Shown: positions 15,001 to 22,200 of the stretch, piece by piece
How the letters are laid out: every line of letters begins with the position of its first letter
Position numbering within the stretch: position 1 is the first letter of the stretch
Assembly: GCA_002726245.1 (NCBI GenBank)
Contig: PBSM01000188.1
Location: 19,632 to 83,631 of the forward strand
Length of the DNA stretch: 64,000 nt
Direction: 5' to 3'
From: Planctomycetaceae bacterium
GTDB taxonomy: Bacteria; Planctomycetota; Planctomycetia; Pirellulales; Pirellulaceae
Notes under the pieces: model-generated
What the model was told of the DNA's origin: nothing
What the model saw: only the letters and a program-made list of their open reading frames with translations
The model's database searches: none
Made by a program: the position numbers and the translations under genes

Positions 15001-18000
15001 CTGCAGCGCGCCACCGCTACGAATGTTGTTCTGGGCCGACGTGCCGACATCAACATTGGCGCGATGAAGCTTCAGCAACGCCCCTTCGTCGATCATCACC
15101 GTAACGTTTTGCGGAACTTCAAGATGCACGCCGTCGGGCAGTGGCTGGCTCAGATCGTCCAAGCCGATCAGATACGGCAGATTGTCTGCCCGCATCTTCA
15201 AATCACCATCGCTGCCAGGGTTACCAACGATGCGAACGATCTTGTCTGCTGCCGAATTATTCGCCGCCAACAGCGCGGCGGGAATGTTGTCAAACGGGTC
15301 GTTGATCGTGCCGGTACCATCAGACAATCCCGGTCTGGGGTCGTTGGTTTTGTCAACGAAGACCGTGTTGCCGGCTTGAAACCAGAAGTCGAATGCTCCG
15401 CCAGGCTGGCTATCGAAGTCGCCGTCGAGCGGGATGTTCGTATCATCTTCGATGTTCGACGCCGCATGTGACGCGAAGCCAACTTGCAGGTCGTAGACAC
15501 CCTCGGTTCTCCCTCCGCTGCCGGTGTCGGAGATCGTTGGGTCGTAGTCCGCGTTGCCGGTGCTTGAGACGCCAAGGTAGTACGTGCCGGCAGCAAGTTC
15601 GACTTCGATCAGCGAGTCACGACTGAAGTAGTCGTCGTTCCTGGCGATCAATTCCTGATTGCCCAAGGCATCTTCAGCGAACAGGGACAAGGTGGTGTCC
15701 AGCTTGCTCGCTTCTGGAAGCCGTTCCGCGATCGTTTCGGCCGTTAAGATGCCGGTCGATGTGAGTTCGAACCGATACAGATCGATATCGTTGCTGTCCG
15801 GCTGATGAAGCCGTTGAAGGTGTAGGATGTCGTGGTCGCTGGGAAAGACAGGCTCGGCAGTCAGATTCAGCCCGACGATCGACGGTAGATCGTTGGCATC
15901 GCCCAACCCCAGCAATCGTCCGATCTCTCGCATCATCGTCTGGAACCAAACGCCGCCATATTCGCTTTGGCCGAAGTCATGCGTTCCGTTTAGAATCACC
16001 TTCCCGTCACCGAGGACAGCATCCAAGCCGTTTGGATTGAGCGTTGGGTCGATGGCTCGAATATCACCCGTGGCAATCGTCAGCCCAGCACACGAGCCAT
16101 CCAAAGTGCCGGTGCAATCGGCCTCTTCAAACTGCACGCCCAGACGGTCTCCGAGCAGTTCGAAAACTTCCCGAGCACGTTGCCGTTGTGTGGGGGTGAT
16201 TTCATTTTCTTGCGCTGTCCCCTGCACGGTGCCGTAATTGGTCTGGAAGTTGTAAGTGATCGTGGTTAGACCGGGTGTCGTGTCATAGTTCGTTCCAAGC
16301 ACTAGACCGAACTCGTTAAGATGATCACTAACCGGAATGTGGCGATGGCCAGGCTCGTCGTTTCCGCCGATCGGCACAGGCGAGTTGATAAAGAACTGCT
16401 GTTCAATCTGTGCCGAGAGGTCTTGTCCGGCAATGCCGAGAACCCCCAATCCGGTAGCTGTGGCGAAGCTCGAATTGTCGTCTGACAGCGAGACAGGGTT
16501 ACCGGCGACCGCCTCGACTTCGAGAGAATAACCCCCGAATGTCGCGCCTCCAGTACTGCCACCCGCCGTTGTCGGATCGTAGACATCGCCACTAGAGATG
16601 CCGATGTAGTAGGCAGCATCTGGCGGTGCCGAGCCGTCGGTCGGCGCAGTAAAGCTCAGCGTCTCCACCGCTGCGTTGCCGCCGGTGTTGACGATATCGA
16701 GTTGCGTACCTGCTTCGTCAAAGACACGTACGATCGCATCGAGACCAGCGGCCGGACCAACCGTGACTTGAATCTCCTGTCCTTGCAGCAGCCGGACCTG
16801 AAACAAATCGACATCATCAACGCTCTCGCTACCTGTCGATACGTCGTCGCCTAGATAGGTCAACGTTGTGAAGATTCCACCATCGAACAACGTCCCTACA
16901 TTCGAAGCAGAAGCGATCGTGTTGTTCGACTCATCGGATTCGCCGACACTCAAGCGATACGTCCCGGCAGGAATGTCGCTGGCAAACTCAAGCGTGGCCG
17001 CGTTTGCAACGGCGTCGAAAGTAACTTGCTTCGGCAGTAGCAACGTATCGTCTATCTCCGTCGCTGTCAGGTTCGTCTCGATCAATCGATAGAACGTCGG
17101 TGACTCGACCGTTGACTGGTTCAATCCTTCGTCCGAGAAGTAAACAACGATCTTCTTTGCGTCTTGTGCAAGCCCGCCCGATGAATCTCGTGTGACCGGT
17201 TGTGGGATGACCGCTGTAACTTGGGGAGCCAATTGAAGATCGAAGAAAATCGTATCGCGATCCGTGCCTGCGATCTCTGGCTCGAACGGAGAACCTGTTA
17301 AGTTGCGTACCGCAACGATTCCCTCCACCGGAATATCGACACCGAAAACTTCAATGCGATACAGATCGTCGGGCAACGCTTCTGCAAATCTGGCGATCAC
17401 CGTGGAGCCGGTCTCGCCAAAGTCGAGATAGCCAGGCGTGATGACGTCGAAGCCGTTGTTGAAATCGTCGTCGCCACCGCTTCTCGTGATGCGGATACCA
17501 CCGAGCGTGTTGGGATCCAGATCCTCGGCACTTGTGAAATGAAACACTAGTTCTCGCGGCCCGAAATTGAGGACATTCGCCGTTAGCGGGTCTAAGATCC
17601 CGCCATCGTTGGGATTCACGCTGACGAGCGCCGGCGGCGGTGGCAGTTCCTTCGCATCCAGATTCAAAGTGTAGAGTTGAGTCGCGTCGTCTGCACCGGT
17701 GATTCGGATCGTATAGTTACCGGGCTCGAAGACCAATGTGTTGATCTGCTCTGCGAAGCCGATCGCAGCGTTCGTGGAAGACGCGATCACATCTCCTCGT
17801 GAATTGATTAGTTCAAGACTCAAGTCGTTCTGCATCGACGAGTCGAACGGCGCAAAGGGTCCGCCCTGCGGTCCTTGCAAGTAGCTGAAGCCGGCCGGCG
17901 TGACGCGGAGATCGAGAATCGCACCTTCCGGCAGCGAGATGCCATACAGATCGGTATCCGAGTCGTCATCGATACTGACGTTAAGTACGGCCGTTTTACC

Positions 18001-18963
18001 ATTCACGAACGTACCGAGTTGAGTGGCATTAACGAGCGAGTCATTCGGCTCTAAGGCATCGCCATACAAACGCTGCACGCCTTGGATGTCATCGTGCTGC
18101 GGTCCGTCGAACGCGAAGCTGATAAACGGCTCCATTAACTTGGTCTGGTTAACCGGTTCGACGTGCATCAACCCGATACCGTGGCCGATCTCGTGCCGAA
18201 GCATGTTTCGGATGCCGAGGTTCTGGCCGCCGGGCAGTGGATCGGCATTGAGTGAGTAGAAAATGTCGCCGGTATCGATCACCATGTCGCCACCAGTCGC
18301 AACGCTTCCACTGGGAAAGAAGTTGAAGGCTAGAACACCGTAGTTGCCATCAATGTTGCGACCCCCGATCCGGAGATCAGGCCGCACACCTAGCTGTCCG
18401 ATGCCAGTGGTGAGTTGGGCGCCGTCATCATTCGGCTCGAAGACCATGTTGATCCCGCTGAGCGCACCCCAGTCGTTGTAAGCGCCTTCAAACAGCGGGA
18501 ACCAGACCCGGCTGCTAACGGGGCCTGTGCCACCACCGTAGATGCCGTCCATGAAGGCGACCAGATCGCTCTGCGAAGTGCCGTCGTCAAGAATCGTGCC
18601 GTCGGCGACAATGCCCCAAGTTAACGTGACCTGATCGCCGAGATTCGGACTGGTTCCACTCGCCGTCGTCGTCCAGCGGGTCGGCGTGAGCTGGAACGGC
18701 GATGCACCCGGCGGCAGGTTCCCGGTTCCGCCGTTGTTTTGTCCATTGGGATCCGCGCCCTGAGGGTATTGCCAGTTATCGACATACTCCTGGGGTGTTC
18801 CGGGCGCAAAGATAGGGTCTGCCACGAGATCTGCTGCCAGCAGGACTCGATGTTCCAATTGCTCCAGGAACATGGAACGTTCACTAAACGTCCGCTCGCG
18901 TTTCCGCTGCCGCTTGCTACGTAAGGACTTGCCTAGAGAACGTCCAGAACGTCGGTTGGACAT
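1..18963 (-). CDS. Giant LEPR-XLL-like multidomain surface protein A with active-site metzincin (3' end outside window)
   Basis: The frame is open from ATG 18963 to the left edge, at least 6,321 codons. The start is favoured by an AAGGGTGG stretch just upstream and a basic N-terminus followed by an LEPR-XLL-like motif (LEHRVLLAA, residues 36-44). An M10-like zincin domain covers about 70-290, with HEIGHGIGLMH at 257-267 and a candidate Met-turn at M277. Further domains by approximate residue: Ig-like 440-530; a second, degenerate metzincin-like domain with REIGRLLGLGD at 1012-1022; PPC-like 1058-1150; beta-helix 1315-1365 and 1880-1955; three VTGGPL modules 1520-1775; jelly-roll-like 3065-3200; Calx-beta series 3335-4420; beta-helix 4457-4610; DGD-type repeats 4838-5181; GEVED 5286-5440; then seven cadherin-like modules up to the edge. 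It is probably secreted or surface-bound, combining proteolysis with adhesion (inference). It lies 301 bp downstream of paralogue B and has its own promoter. A C-terminal dockerin is expected by analogy but not visible. Confidence 0.9.
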   Translation of the reverse strand, partial: MSNRRSGRSLGKSLRSKRQRKRERTFSERSMFLEQLEHRVLLAADLVADPIFAPGTPQEYVDNWQYPQGADPNGQNNGGTGNLPPGASPFQLTPTRWTTTASGTSPNLGDQVTLTWGIVADGTILDDGTSQSDLVAFMDGIYGGGTGPVSSRVWFPLFEGAYNDWGALSGINMVFEPNDDGAQLTTGIGQLGVRPDLRIGGRNIDGNYGVLAFNFFPSGSVATGGDMVIDTGDIFYSLNADPLPGGQNLGIRNMLRHEIGHGIGLMHVEPVNQTKLMEPFISFAFDGPQHDDIQGVQRLYGDALEPNDSLVNATQLGTFVNGKTAVLNVSIDDDSDTDLYGISLPEGAILDLRVTPAGFSYLQGPQGGPFAPFDSSMQNDLSLELINSRGDVIASSTNAAIGFAEQINTLVFEPGNYTIRITGADDATQLYTLNLDAKELPPPPALVSVNPNDGGILDPLTANVLNFGPRELVFHFTSAEDLDPNTLGGIRITRSGGDDDFNNGFDVITPGYLDFGETGSTVIARFAEALPDDLYRIEVFGVDIPVEGIVAVRNLTGSPFEPEIAGTDRDTIFFDLQLAPQVTAVIPQPVTRDSSGGLAQDAKKIVVYFSDEGLNQSTVESPTFYRLIETNLTATEIDDTLLLPKQVTFDAVANAATLEFASDIPAGTYRLSVGESDESNNTIASASNVGTLFDGGIFTTLTYLGDDVSTGSESVDDVDLFQVRLLQGQEIQVTVGPAAGLDAIVRVFDEAGTQLDIVNTGGNAAVETLSFTAPTDGSAPPDAAYYIGISSGDVYDPTTAGGSTGGATFGGYSLEVEAVAGNPVSLSDDNSSFATATGLGVLGIAGQDLSAQIEQQFFINSPVPIGGNDEPGHRHIPVSDHLNEFGLVLGTNYDTTPGLTTITYNFQTNYGTVQGTAQENEITPTQRQRAREVFELLGDRLGVQFEEADCTGTLDGSCAGLTIATGDIRAIDPTLNPNGLDAVLGDGKVILNGTHDFGQSEYGGVWFQTMMREIGRLLGLGDANDLPSIVGLNLTAEPVFPSDHDILHLQRLHQPDSNDIDLYRFELTSTGILTAETIAERLPEASKLDTTLSLFAEDALGNQELIARNDDYFSRDSLIEVELAAGTYYLGVSSTGNADYDPTISDTGSGGRTEGVYDLQVGFASHAASNIEDDTNIPLDGDFDSQPGGAFDFWFQAGNTVFVDKTNDPRPGLSDGTGTINDPFDNIPAALLAANNSAADKIVRIVGNPGSDGDLKMRADNLPYLIGLDDLSQPLPDGVHLEVPQNVTVMIDEGALLKLHRANVDVGTSAQNNIRSGGALQVLGTPDNAVFFRSYRNDAEGGDSDGPNGAASSGDWGGIVFRDDSDHDNEAEGGVLNVVQQADINNGGGKVFVSSIEETFSAIHLIESRPAITFNTITNSSDAALSADPNSFSDARGRVGPSIHGNRVIGNSVNGVFVRIQTEFGSAVDKLTSFARWDDKDIVHVLSENLLIAGTPGGPLLTYDTQELDYVGTPTDGTFRLQLDDGDAVRVTGDIRFDAPLNTSTNEIQSIAVAGATGGAFNLGFNGSSLLRQEVIPYNATAIQVRDSLESLDTIERGDVVVTGGPLGFSPVEVEFVGQHTGTDVPLLSVVNNTINRTQSIDATGATVGTFNLSFDEASVALQVPINFNADTVDVQAALESLSTINNGDILVTGGPLNVAPIEVEFTGAFAGMDVPALSVSANTLDVGPAVSDIEPVDIQVVADAVMSVREHLELLAGISPNDFELTGGPLSQAPVRLQFAGQFTAHDIPGVSIDTDAVVGATPTVTDLADAGVSDHRLDARLQIDPGVIVKLSSARIHAEVGAQLIAEGTGDLPILFTSVADDRFGVGGTFDTQSDGNATVPAGGDWAGLVFTPTSEGSLDHIHQAFAGGQTAIEGTFANFNAIEIHQADVRIANSLIEENAGGITATSGSTGGGGTVLDRGTLTANAAATIFVRGSQPTIINNVIRRNNDPGGTVAAISINTNALNSERISDPGRTTGFLDQLRETESNHGPLVLENRLVSNGVNGIFVRGEELTTEGVWDDTDIVHVVTSNIQVPNLHGLGGLTLQSKPTESLVIKFQSGASGAGFTATGLPSDISDRIGGAVQVLGQPGFPVVLTALSDCTVGAGFTSEGLAQLETLGGACGGAVSGGFTGVTLDQFSNDRNVAVFNEIEPAFSDGLDTNAIPGQAQFLGDLAPNEQSGDENRRLGFEVRGAVSFDDPGDVDVYSFSAESGTEVWFDIDRTASTLDTVVELIDSQGQFLARSLDNDTLSGGVQPSVTALHLLKDEHDGPDWFSSNLRDAGMRVVLPGLPGLNTYFVRVRSQPAPGNENDTSGGLTRGDYQLQVRLRQKDEEPGSTVRHADIRFATNGIHIQGLPEHSSLAGDEGETTATHNSLGSAQSLGNLLITDKNTISVGGDLAASNEVDWYSFTLDYNLVDASLGADKSFATAFDIDYADGLTRADTVLAVYDENGRLILMGRDSDISDDRPKPNESSDLDDLSRGTVGVLDPFIGTVQLPAGNRAAGSSHTYFVAVASNGQIPTAITSTLSGAPNTSVRLEPISSVQRIVEDHIGFTGFVSNIDADGRAVEVLPQHEEPILDIHSIESLSTSVRPFSLEDVQLFVTDPTLVSTINPRTGEVVLSNLAASGPLFQATGFVDLDMRSDGRLVGYRDIPTNPTVAGVFDEFDVGTIPGALLDSLDYVNLPSTPNAAALTSFVSSRNGGTTTQAPTVSYRYFLAVHEGSNSRLFNSPGLLGVTPTNIGLVSGLNGLITGLQAVGSRLFAVTNAGEFAEINPINAAATSVVDFSANVVGRGVPFSGLTLGPQNVEGGAYADTLFAVTTNGWMYAMDQFGKPANVFTPSGDANGDGATDASDAFGVPISIANAQGLAFSPLDFNLWHPTARRGQTDQPGHGVTSAFDDSKLTSFQRNNIGLPGDPENRIQQDSQGGASFYFGLDQFVSNTQFTNYRYHGSNQFGIIDANAQFDLSSNSTIRNTYNLPGGSQGSLVTDEFSLQGYSGTDKPTLYFNYFLQTENATGSNNGGFLDSARVFVSRDEGASWELVATNNSLTSTDDTGDAELPSFASASRDAWAVSPNQGVQQLYNGGGWRQARIDLADFAGESDLQLRFDFSTAGNLNDPTLPAIVEASGQGLNDLDRALNNRFEGFYVDDIIVGFTERGELVTGAPQGSTAFTAPPRNPDAPQELLTGDYQLEIRRSTEIIESRLGELGNPVSEASTETLIFRQFDTNDRLTSGRSLSVPEGASVLDGQLFSISDGILDPPPVFEFDSNGVWDSNHVRLEIAGTETAGEVAHLVVDAINGIADFVVIPMTKPLAANSPTIDLLHATLIDVTTGNEREHLFVDVADATIAETGANNSTIATITRTGDLSSDLLGVTVMAIDPATGLITDEVTLSSATVDFVSGVATAQVTITGNADLIADLTQPVKIVVAAPTGPSIPVTPGNLDVLDVESAQLTLGIDLASISELGGSAVGTVTRNTTNTGPLDVNLVAHLTNVDPNPGTGTIDPRAAREISIPISVTIPANANDVTFAITAIDDDFFDGDQVVSVTAFSDGLGSDTQTLTVLDEGDLLLELTATQIDEPPGTVTMTTGRVTRSGSTAGILTVTIEARDLQSPFAFSDEVDLTGVAVGNPVTVEIPDGAAFATFDITARLDSISDGDQTIEIVAKATINSLQRIDSELLDVIDANDPTLSIEVGTSQLSEAYSNSFAQPLPATYIRIVRSGDLDNDATVTFDATGPDITLPFSTVTIPAGRAFVDVPVLTINDTLAAPNDPSPTPTVITARLSPTIFATATLEIDDNEDNYIVGVFEDSVGVVAQGVILEDSGSVANTANVVVRRPFTGDDFTVTVDASPSGSVRIPAGDTFAPDTADAIFAANQTARPITLDTIPNAVTDHEREVTFTVTGGATTSLFVADDEDPSLTVTIDRPVISEAGERASVTVTRQNNSQTGSPLQVFLAVFDPERAGSPASDEVAIVSPITGALVPSLALIIPACDATTTVPECTEISFFIEGLPDGIIDADYDLDGDGSRQRAVVSASVLPTSAVLHNRAIASIYVHDADLPLSLVELTFLDRNGNPTTSINERDGMRAARGVITVNNLEGRDTRSVWRDANSAPITFTVQATDAGGADATGDEVNIYGGDLSNVLQVILPAGSSTVEFDIDSLDDLLLDGNQAIDFALTASDPRLGGISSTLTVADNPPPPRGLLIEVVDGSSSDVDAIDEGNAAEVRVTRTGDVTLPLTVTVVGSPEVELNGGMPAVLSFNAGEATAMMTIPILGVVDGLADGTRTVIVDVDRSTPELNGYDIITDQLDIVDLDIAELTVSILGPVSFAEDAGAGASSARVTRNTPNDQPLVVSLMSSDPTEARTAPTVTIPAGLDWVDFSIDAVDELLTDGPFTDVAIMATASEHLTGTAVVNVESVDNANDYERLGDVNLEREQGHIVIGSNRITGVSGVGILVSPGVSPNSALRGPEPNTANLVPGITLVNNIVAEAGMAAVSASGNGRTVPFLRIVNNTFFGGNDSNGVELSSEVSATILNNIFSDVTDGVVVASDNGTAEVILGANLFHMTSAQGADAIEIADTDPLFVDADTGNFYLVAGSLAIDSSRNSLADRGSYVNVKAPLGIPPSPILAPERDVFGQLRVDDPSQNSSFGFGSDVFKDRGAVDRADVLGPFAVLTNPVDRIGELTPPIEEDLARDLDPNETVVHVKEGNPREFSILLKDGRGGRLPFEGTGIDAATINENTVRLFENGRELFAGVDFTLGYAHTSATILLTPASGVWRPASAYTILLNNKDRLLLNPPSVLEIADGDQFTVSDNSNGTAVFEFERGYTLEVPELLTFELPIVGVQGGIRDGDTFTITGGAPTPTVFEFNRNSIFDPNNVLIPFTLNDSLDDVADSIVNILGGAGIGLEPENLGNGRVHLGIPGTHSIDLTGTRIALSGTAEVVGDGDLFSFSFDDGTTVQSVMFEFDRDGIFDPNNTQLPYVLQDTHEDLADRIVVALQAAGFNLPDIEHLGNGIIHIGGEVGHILDTAGTNLIQIGMPGVTGPLQLLLPASGGGLNGVFDGDQFTVRSGTQSVTFEFDNDGLRTANTVGIIVDTTFSKDDVANNVLAALQAANLGLNPQKLPNGDVLLGEPTGAVDFDLTINFIGNIGSAGVSGGAIPIPVKNTPEFTKTRIAGRIVKEINRSQLVDVVARATGDGKIILDGASTVTGINQTAIPAIRDTAGNALRANQPDGETRFTILTVGTGLDFGDAPDPFDGPLPFDEIPGRYPTLLANDGARHAVLRRNPLFFGPVGSDTAIDTETDAPTPASGLTDDLVDDNDELLGNGISINGVITPTVIESGEVFAFRTPVTIQSSGIGFVDAWIDFDQDGDWEDNEKVLDSEPVVTGFNQRNLEAPPVGAKLGTTFARFRISTVGGLAPDGIVVDGEVEDHVVTIISNVAPTATPMSHGPIFEDQIDVDPSQLVVDLTNTFDDADIVPRNDKLVIEIVSNDNPAIVQASLSGSTSSLTGTMLNLTQTANAHGEAVITLRATDHALRTVETSFTLVVQAVNDQPTLLLPPNQSGFEETPQNVPGIVVGDIDIDEGNGPQVGLITVTLSAPSGRLDVKTDLGNGVSLSDVQNNGTSTVTITSSIGAINNTFAAGTGLIYTGGFEFSGNAEVVVRVNDNGNSPAPDQERLGTITISVTATNDAPIITLPSTTGFGTLAEDTSETFTGLTVSDADAGSGDLRATLDVDNGILELVDASDVLFLNGTLDGSSFIELQGTLVGIDKAINGLTYRPSAHFNGLSGFVITVDDLGNTPGSLASGNNVVSRTVGLTVVAVNDPPSFTIASNPPPSNEDAGFQTVSSFVTDILRGPAAAVDETSQIVSFEIVNILTQGSDTLTFESLAIDSITGTLTYEAARDTNGTATVSVRLCDNGSPGTPSDNCLLGGVASAVQTFDITVNAINDAPQFVKGPNITIDEDSGAQELADWATGVAAGPPTATDEGVQTKTFTTPLLLNSDSELVFSSPPVIDPSGKLSFETAAHSNGLSVFRVALQDNESGVFPNINTSQFQTFTISVDAVNDAPTFNIAGLSQTINEDALLQTLPGFVTDISPGPPSPSDEDGQVLQFNVNFTGNLTFNVPPQVDASTGTLIYQPQANSNGSAVVMLTLVDSGSSVTLNVNASVPQSFTITVDPINDPPTFQLVDQNAATTQVDLTVDENDVPPVGGSPNPVQTVTDFATSISRGPSDEDAQQLAFDLTVQTLAGTLTFDVAPSISDVGELSFRAAPDTNGAAVISVRL
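3430..4445 (-). repeat. DGD-type repeats in giant A
   Basis: Residues about 4838-5181 contain three full copies and a partial one of a unit of about 75-85 residues: D-G-D-x-F, F-E-F-[DN]-x-[DN], a helix-like D-[DL]-[VA]-[AD] ... A-L-Q-A-A, then NG-x-[VI]-[HL]-[LI]-G. Related single units occur in giant B (for example near residue 4050). Confidence 0.6.
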
Positions 18964-19023
18964 GAAGCCACCCTTAGATCAGGGGAAGTGCATATGAACC
19001 TACGAAGCAGCAAGAACCTACCA

Positions 19024-19077
19024 AAACCGGACCTCTCCCCTGGTCGTTTTAATAAAACGCACCTGAGAGGCCGGTTT
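19024..19077 (-). promoter_or_regulatory. Stem-loop in the leader of giant A
   Basis: Arms 19024-19037 and 19065-19077 pair over 13 bp with one bulged A (19031). Inside is a second perfect stem, CGTTTT/AAAACG, at 19045-19059 with a 3-nt loop. It lies roughly 40-95 nt into the predicted transcript, upstream of the start codon. It is not followed by a U-run on the minus strand, so it is more likely a stability or translation-control structure than a terminator (inference). Confidence 0.6.
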
Positions 19078-19124
19078 GTAGCTGTAAGTGCTGTCCAGGC
19101 TTTTAGTTTGTGTCTATTCGGTCG

Positions 19125-19152
19125 ATTATAGTTGCGGTAGAACCTATTGCAA
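19125..19152 (-). promoter_or_regulatory. Promoter of giant A (sigma70-like)
   Basis: On the minus strand, TTGCAA (19147-19152), a 16-bp spacer and perfect TATAAT (19125-19130). The predicted transcription start is near 19118, giving a leader of about 155 nt that contains a strong stem-loop. The element aligns without gaps to the promoter of giant B, which makes chance unlikely. Confidence 0.75.
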
Positions 19153-19240
19153 GAAATATGAATCAACTCAACGTAGGCTACCTATTCAACTCATTATTAA
19201 CGCACCTCGATCGCTGAACGAACGACCCTTGCGGGGAGTT

Positions 19241-19263
19241 AAGAAACCACCTACACGAGTGGT
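19241..19263 (-). terminator. Possible weak terminator after giant B
   Basis: Directly after the TAA of giant B, the minus strand has a 5-bp stem ACCAC/GTGGT with an 8-nt loop, followed by TTCTT. The stem is short and the T-tract imperfect, so this is tentative. The separate promoter of giant A just downstream fits independent transcription. Confidence 0.3.
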
Positions 19264-19264
19264 C

Positions 19265-22200
19265 TTAGTCGGACTCGCCATCGATCCAGTCACCGAACGC
19301 CTCGTCTAGCACGCTGCGTTCAACATCGATTTCGAGTTCGGCCAGCTCGACGAAAGTTGCCGCCAATCGCTCGGTCGATTCCGCTTCGGCTTCGGCCGCG
19401 AACAACTCGTCCACCACCCTAGAAACTGGATCCACCGGGGCGGGCGTCTGCTGTCGCACGAGTTGTGGTTGTGCCACCCAGAAGTCGTGGGGCACAAACC
19501 CAGCAACCTGCTGGGACCTCGCATTGGTGGAGCCAGCGGTGGTACCTTCGCCCTCGGGCAATTGCCCGCCGCCGCCGTTGTTGTTTAGGAAGTTGATGAC
19601 ATTGAGGCCATCCAGCGGATCGACGAAACCATTCCCGTTAACATCCCAGAACGGAGCGATTGCCGGGGAGTTCGCAGGGATCGCGTGCGAGCCATTGCGA
19701 TTGATCTCGTTGACGATCAGCAGCGCGTCGATCGGAGAAACCGTGCCATCGGCGTTGACGTCCAGCGGCTCTTCAGAATTACGACGTGGACGAGTATTCA
19801 CTACCTCAATACTGACGGTGACTGGCGAGGACTGAGCCCCGCTGCCATCCTGCGCGAAGTAGCGGAAGGTGTCGGTACCAAAGAAGCCACTGTTGGGCGA
19901 GTAAGTCAGGGACCCGTTGGTGTTTACTGCAAGCACACCATTCTGTGGGCCGCTTCCGGCGACAAGAACAGCGCGAAGTTGTTCCTGATCTACGTCGATG
20001 TCATTCTTCAGCACTCCATCTTCGGCCGGGACGGTCAGTGTCGATCCTTCCGCCACAGAATAGGTGTCGGGGATCGCAATCGGAGCATCGTTGACAGCCT
20101 TCACGTTGATCGTGACGGTACCGATGGCCGTCGCCGAACCATCGCTCAGGGTGTAGGTAAAGGTGTCGCTGCCGTTGAAATCCTGGTTGGGCTGGTAAGT
20201 GAAGAAGCCACTTGAGTTCAGTACCGCCGCGCCGTTGGCGGCGTTGCTGGCCAGAGCGGCGGCCAAGGGGCTACCTTCAAGATCGCTATCGTTGACCAGC
20301 ACTCCAATCGCCGAAGCCACGGTCAATCGCGTATCCTCGTTCACATCGTAGCTATCTGTTTGCGGGGTGGGAGCATCGTTGCGGCCATCGACGGTTACCG
20401 TGACAGTGCCCTCATTGGACAAGCCTGTTCCGTCTGCGATTCGGTAGGTGAAGGTGTCTTGCAGTGACTCGCCGGGCGCGAGACTCTGTAACTCCGCAAC
20501 GGCGCTAGGATCGTACGTGAACGTTCCATCGGCATTCACCATCACCGGCGCACCCTTGGCACTCGTAACGTCGAACGTTCCGACGTTGAGTACGTCCGTG
20601 GCGTCTGCGTCGGTGTCGTTGCCAAGCACTCCGACTCCGGAGACGCTGAGAGTGGAATCCTCATCGACGCGGTAGTTATCGTCGTTGGCGACGGGCAGGT
20701 CGTTCGCGCCGTTGACGGTGACCGTCACCGTAGTCGTTGCAGTTCCGCCCTTGCCATCCGCGATGGTGTAAGTGAACGTATCGTCCAGCGACTGGCCTAT
20801 GGCCAAGGCTTGTATGTCTGAAACACCGGCCGGATTGTAGCTGAAGGCACCGGTCGAGTTCACCGAGATGGAGGCACCTCGTGAGCTAGTCCCGGCAAAG
20901 GGGGTTACGTTGAGGAAGTCGTTATCGATGTCGGTATCGTTGACCAATAGGCCCGGCGCACCAACAACAAGCGAGACGTCTTCGTTGGTATTAAACTGGT
21001 CAGCGACCGCCACGGGCCGATCATTAACTCCCGTCACTGTAATCGAGACAATTCCTTCGGCGGTCGAGCTGTCCAGGCCGTCCGAAGCTCGGTACGTGAA
21101 AACATCCACGGACGTGGCACCGGTTGGTAACGCACCGAGTGTTGCCGAAGTACTCGGGTCATAGGTGTAGTCGCCACCAGTATCAACCCGCAACGTGGCG
21201 CCAGACGGCAGAACGAACGAAGAGCCGACGTTAGCCGTCGAGCCGTTGACTTCCGAAACGCTCAGGATGTCACCCTCGGCATCCGTGTCGTTGCTGACGA
21301 GGCCGTTCACAACCGGAACCGTAATGGCTGTGTCTTCAATCGTCGAGGCACTATCGTCCGCCGTCACCGGTGCGTCGTTGACGCCGCTTACCGTCACAGA
21401 GACGGTCGCGGTCGATTGCAACCCCAACGCGTCAATAATCGAATAGGTGAAACTGTCGGACAACGCTTGTCCATTGGCGAGTTCCTGTAATTCTTGCGAG
21501 CCGCGCGGATCATACGTGAACTCGCCGGTCGGAAGAATGGTGACGGCCGCGCCACGTTGGCTGACCTGATCGAACGAAGACAGACCAAACGCGTCGCCGG
21601 CGTCGGGATCGAAGTCGTTGGAAAACAAACCAGCCGCGCTGGGGACTCGCAGCAGCGTATCTTCGTCCGTGCTGGCCAGGTCGTCGTCGGCGACAGGGGC
21701 ATCGTTCGCACCGATCACGGTGATAGAGACCGTGCCGATCGTCGTCAAACTCGCGTCGAACACCTCGTATGTGAAGGTATCAACGAGCGACTCACCTTGT
21801 CGCAAGGCTTGTAGTTGTGACGCAATGGTGGGGTTGTAAGAGTATCCTCCCAGGCCGCCAGTTCCTCCTCCCGAAGGCGGACTGGTGATCTGCACCGTAG
21901 CACCGTGTTGGCTTGTGACGAAACCGGGTGTTACTCGAAGAGTTGCGGTCTCGCCAGTGTCTGGATCGATATCGTTGGCGAGAACTCCTGGTTCGATGAA
22001 CGTCAGAGTTCCGTCTTCTCCAACGACAGCGCGATCGGCTTGTGCGATCGGCGCGTCGTTGGCACCGGAAACCGTGATCGAGACGGTGGCGGTATCGGTC
22101 ACACCCTGCGCATCACGCACGTTGTAGCGGAACGTATCGACCAACGGCGCCGACGTCGTGCTGAGAGCTTGCAGCGACTGCGATTCGGTTGGGTCGTATG

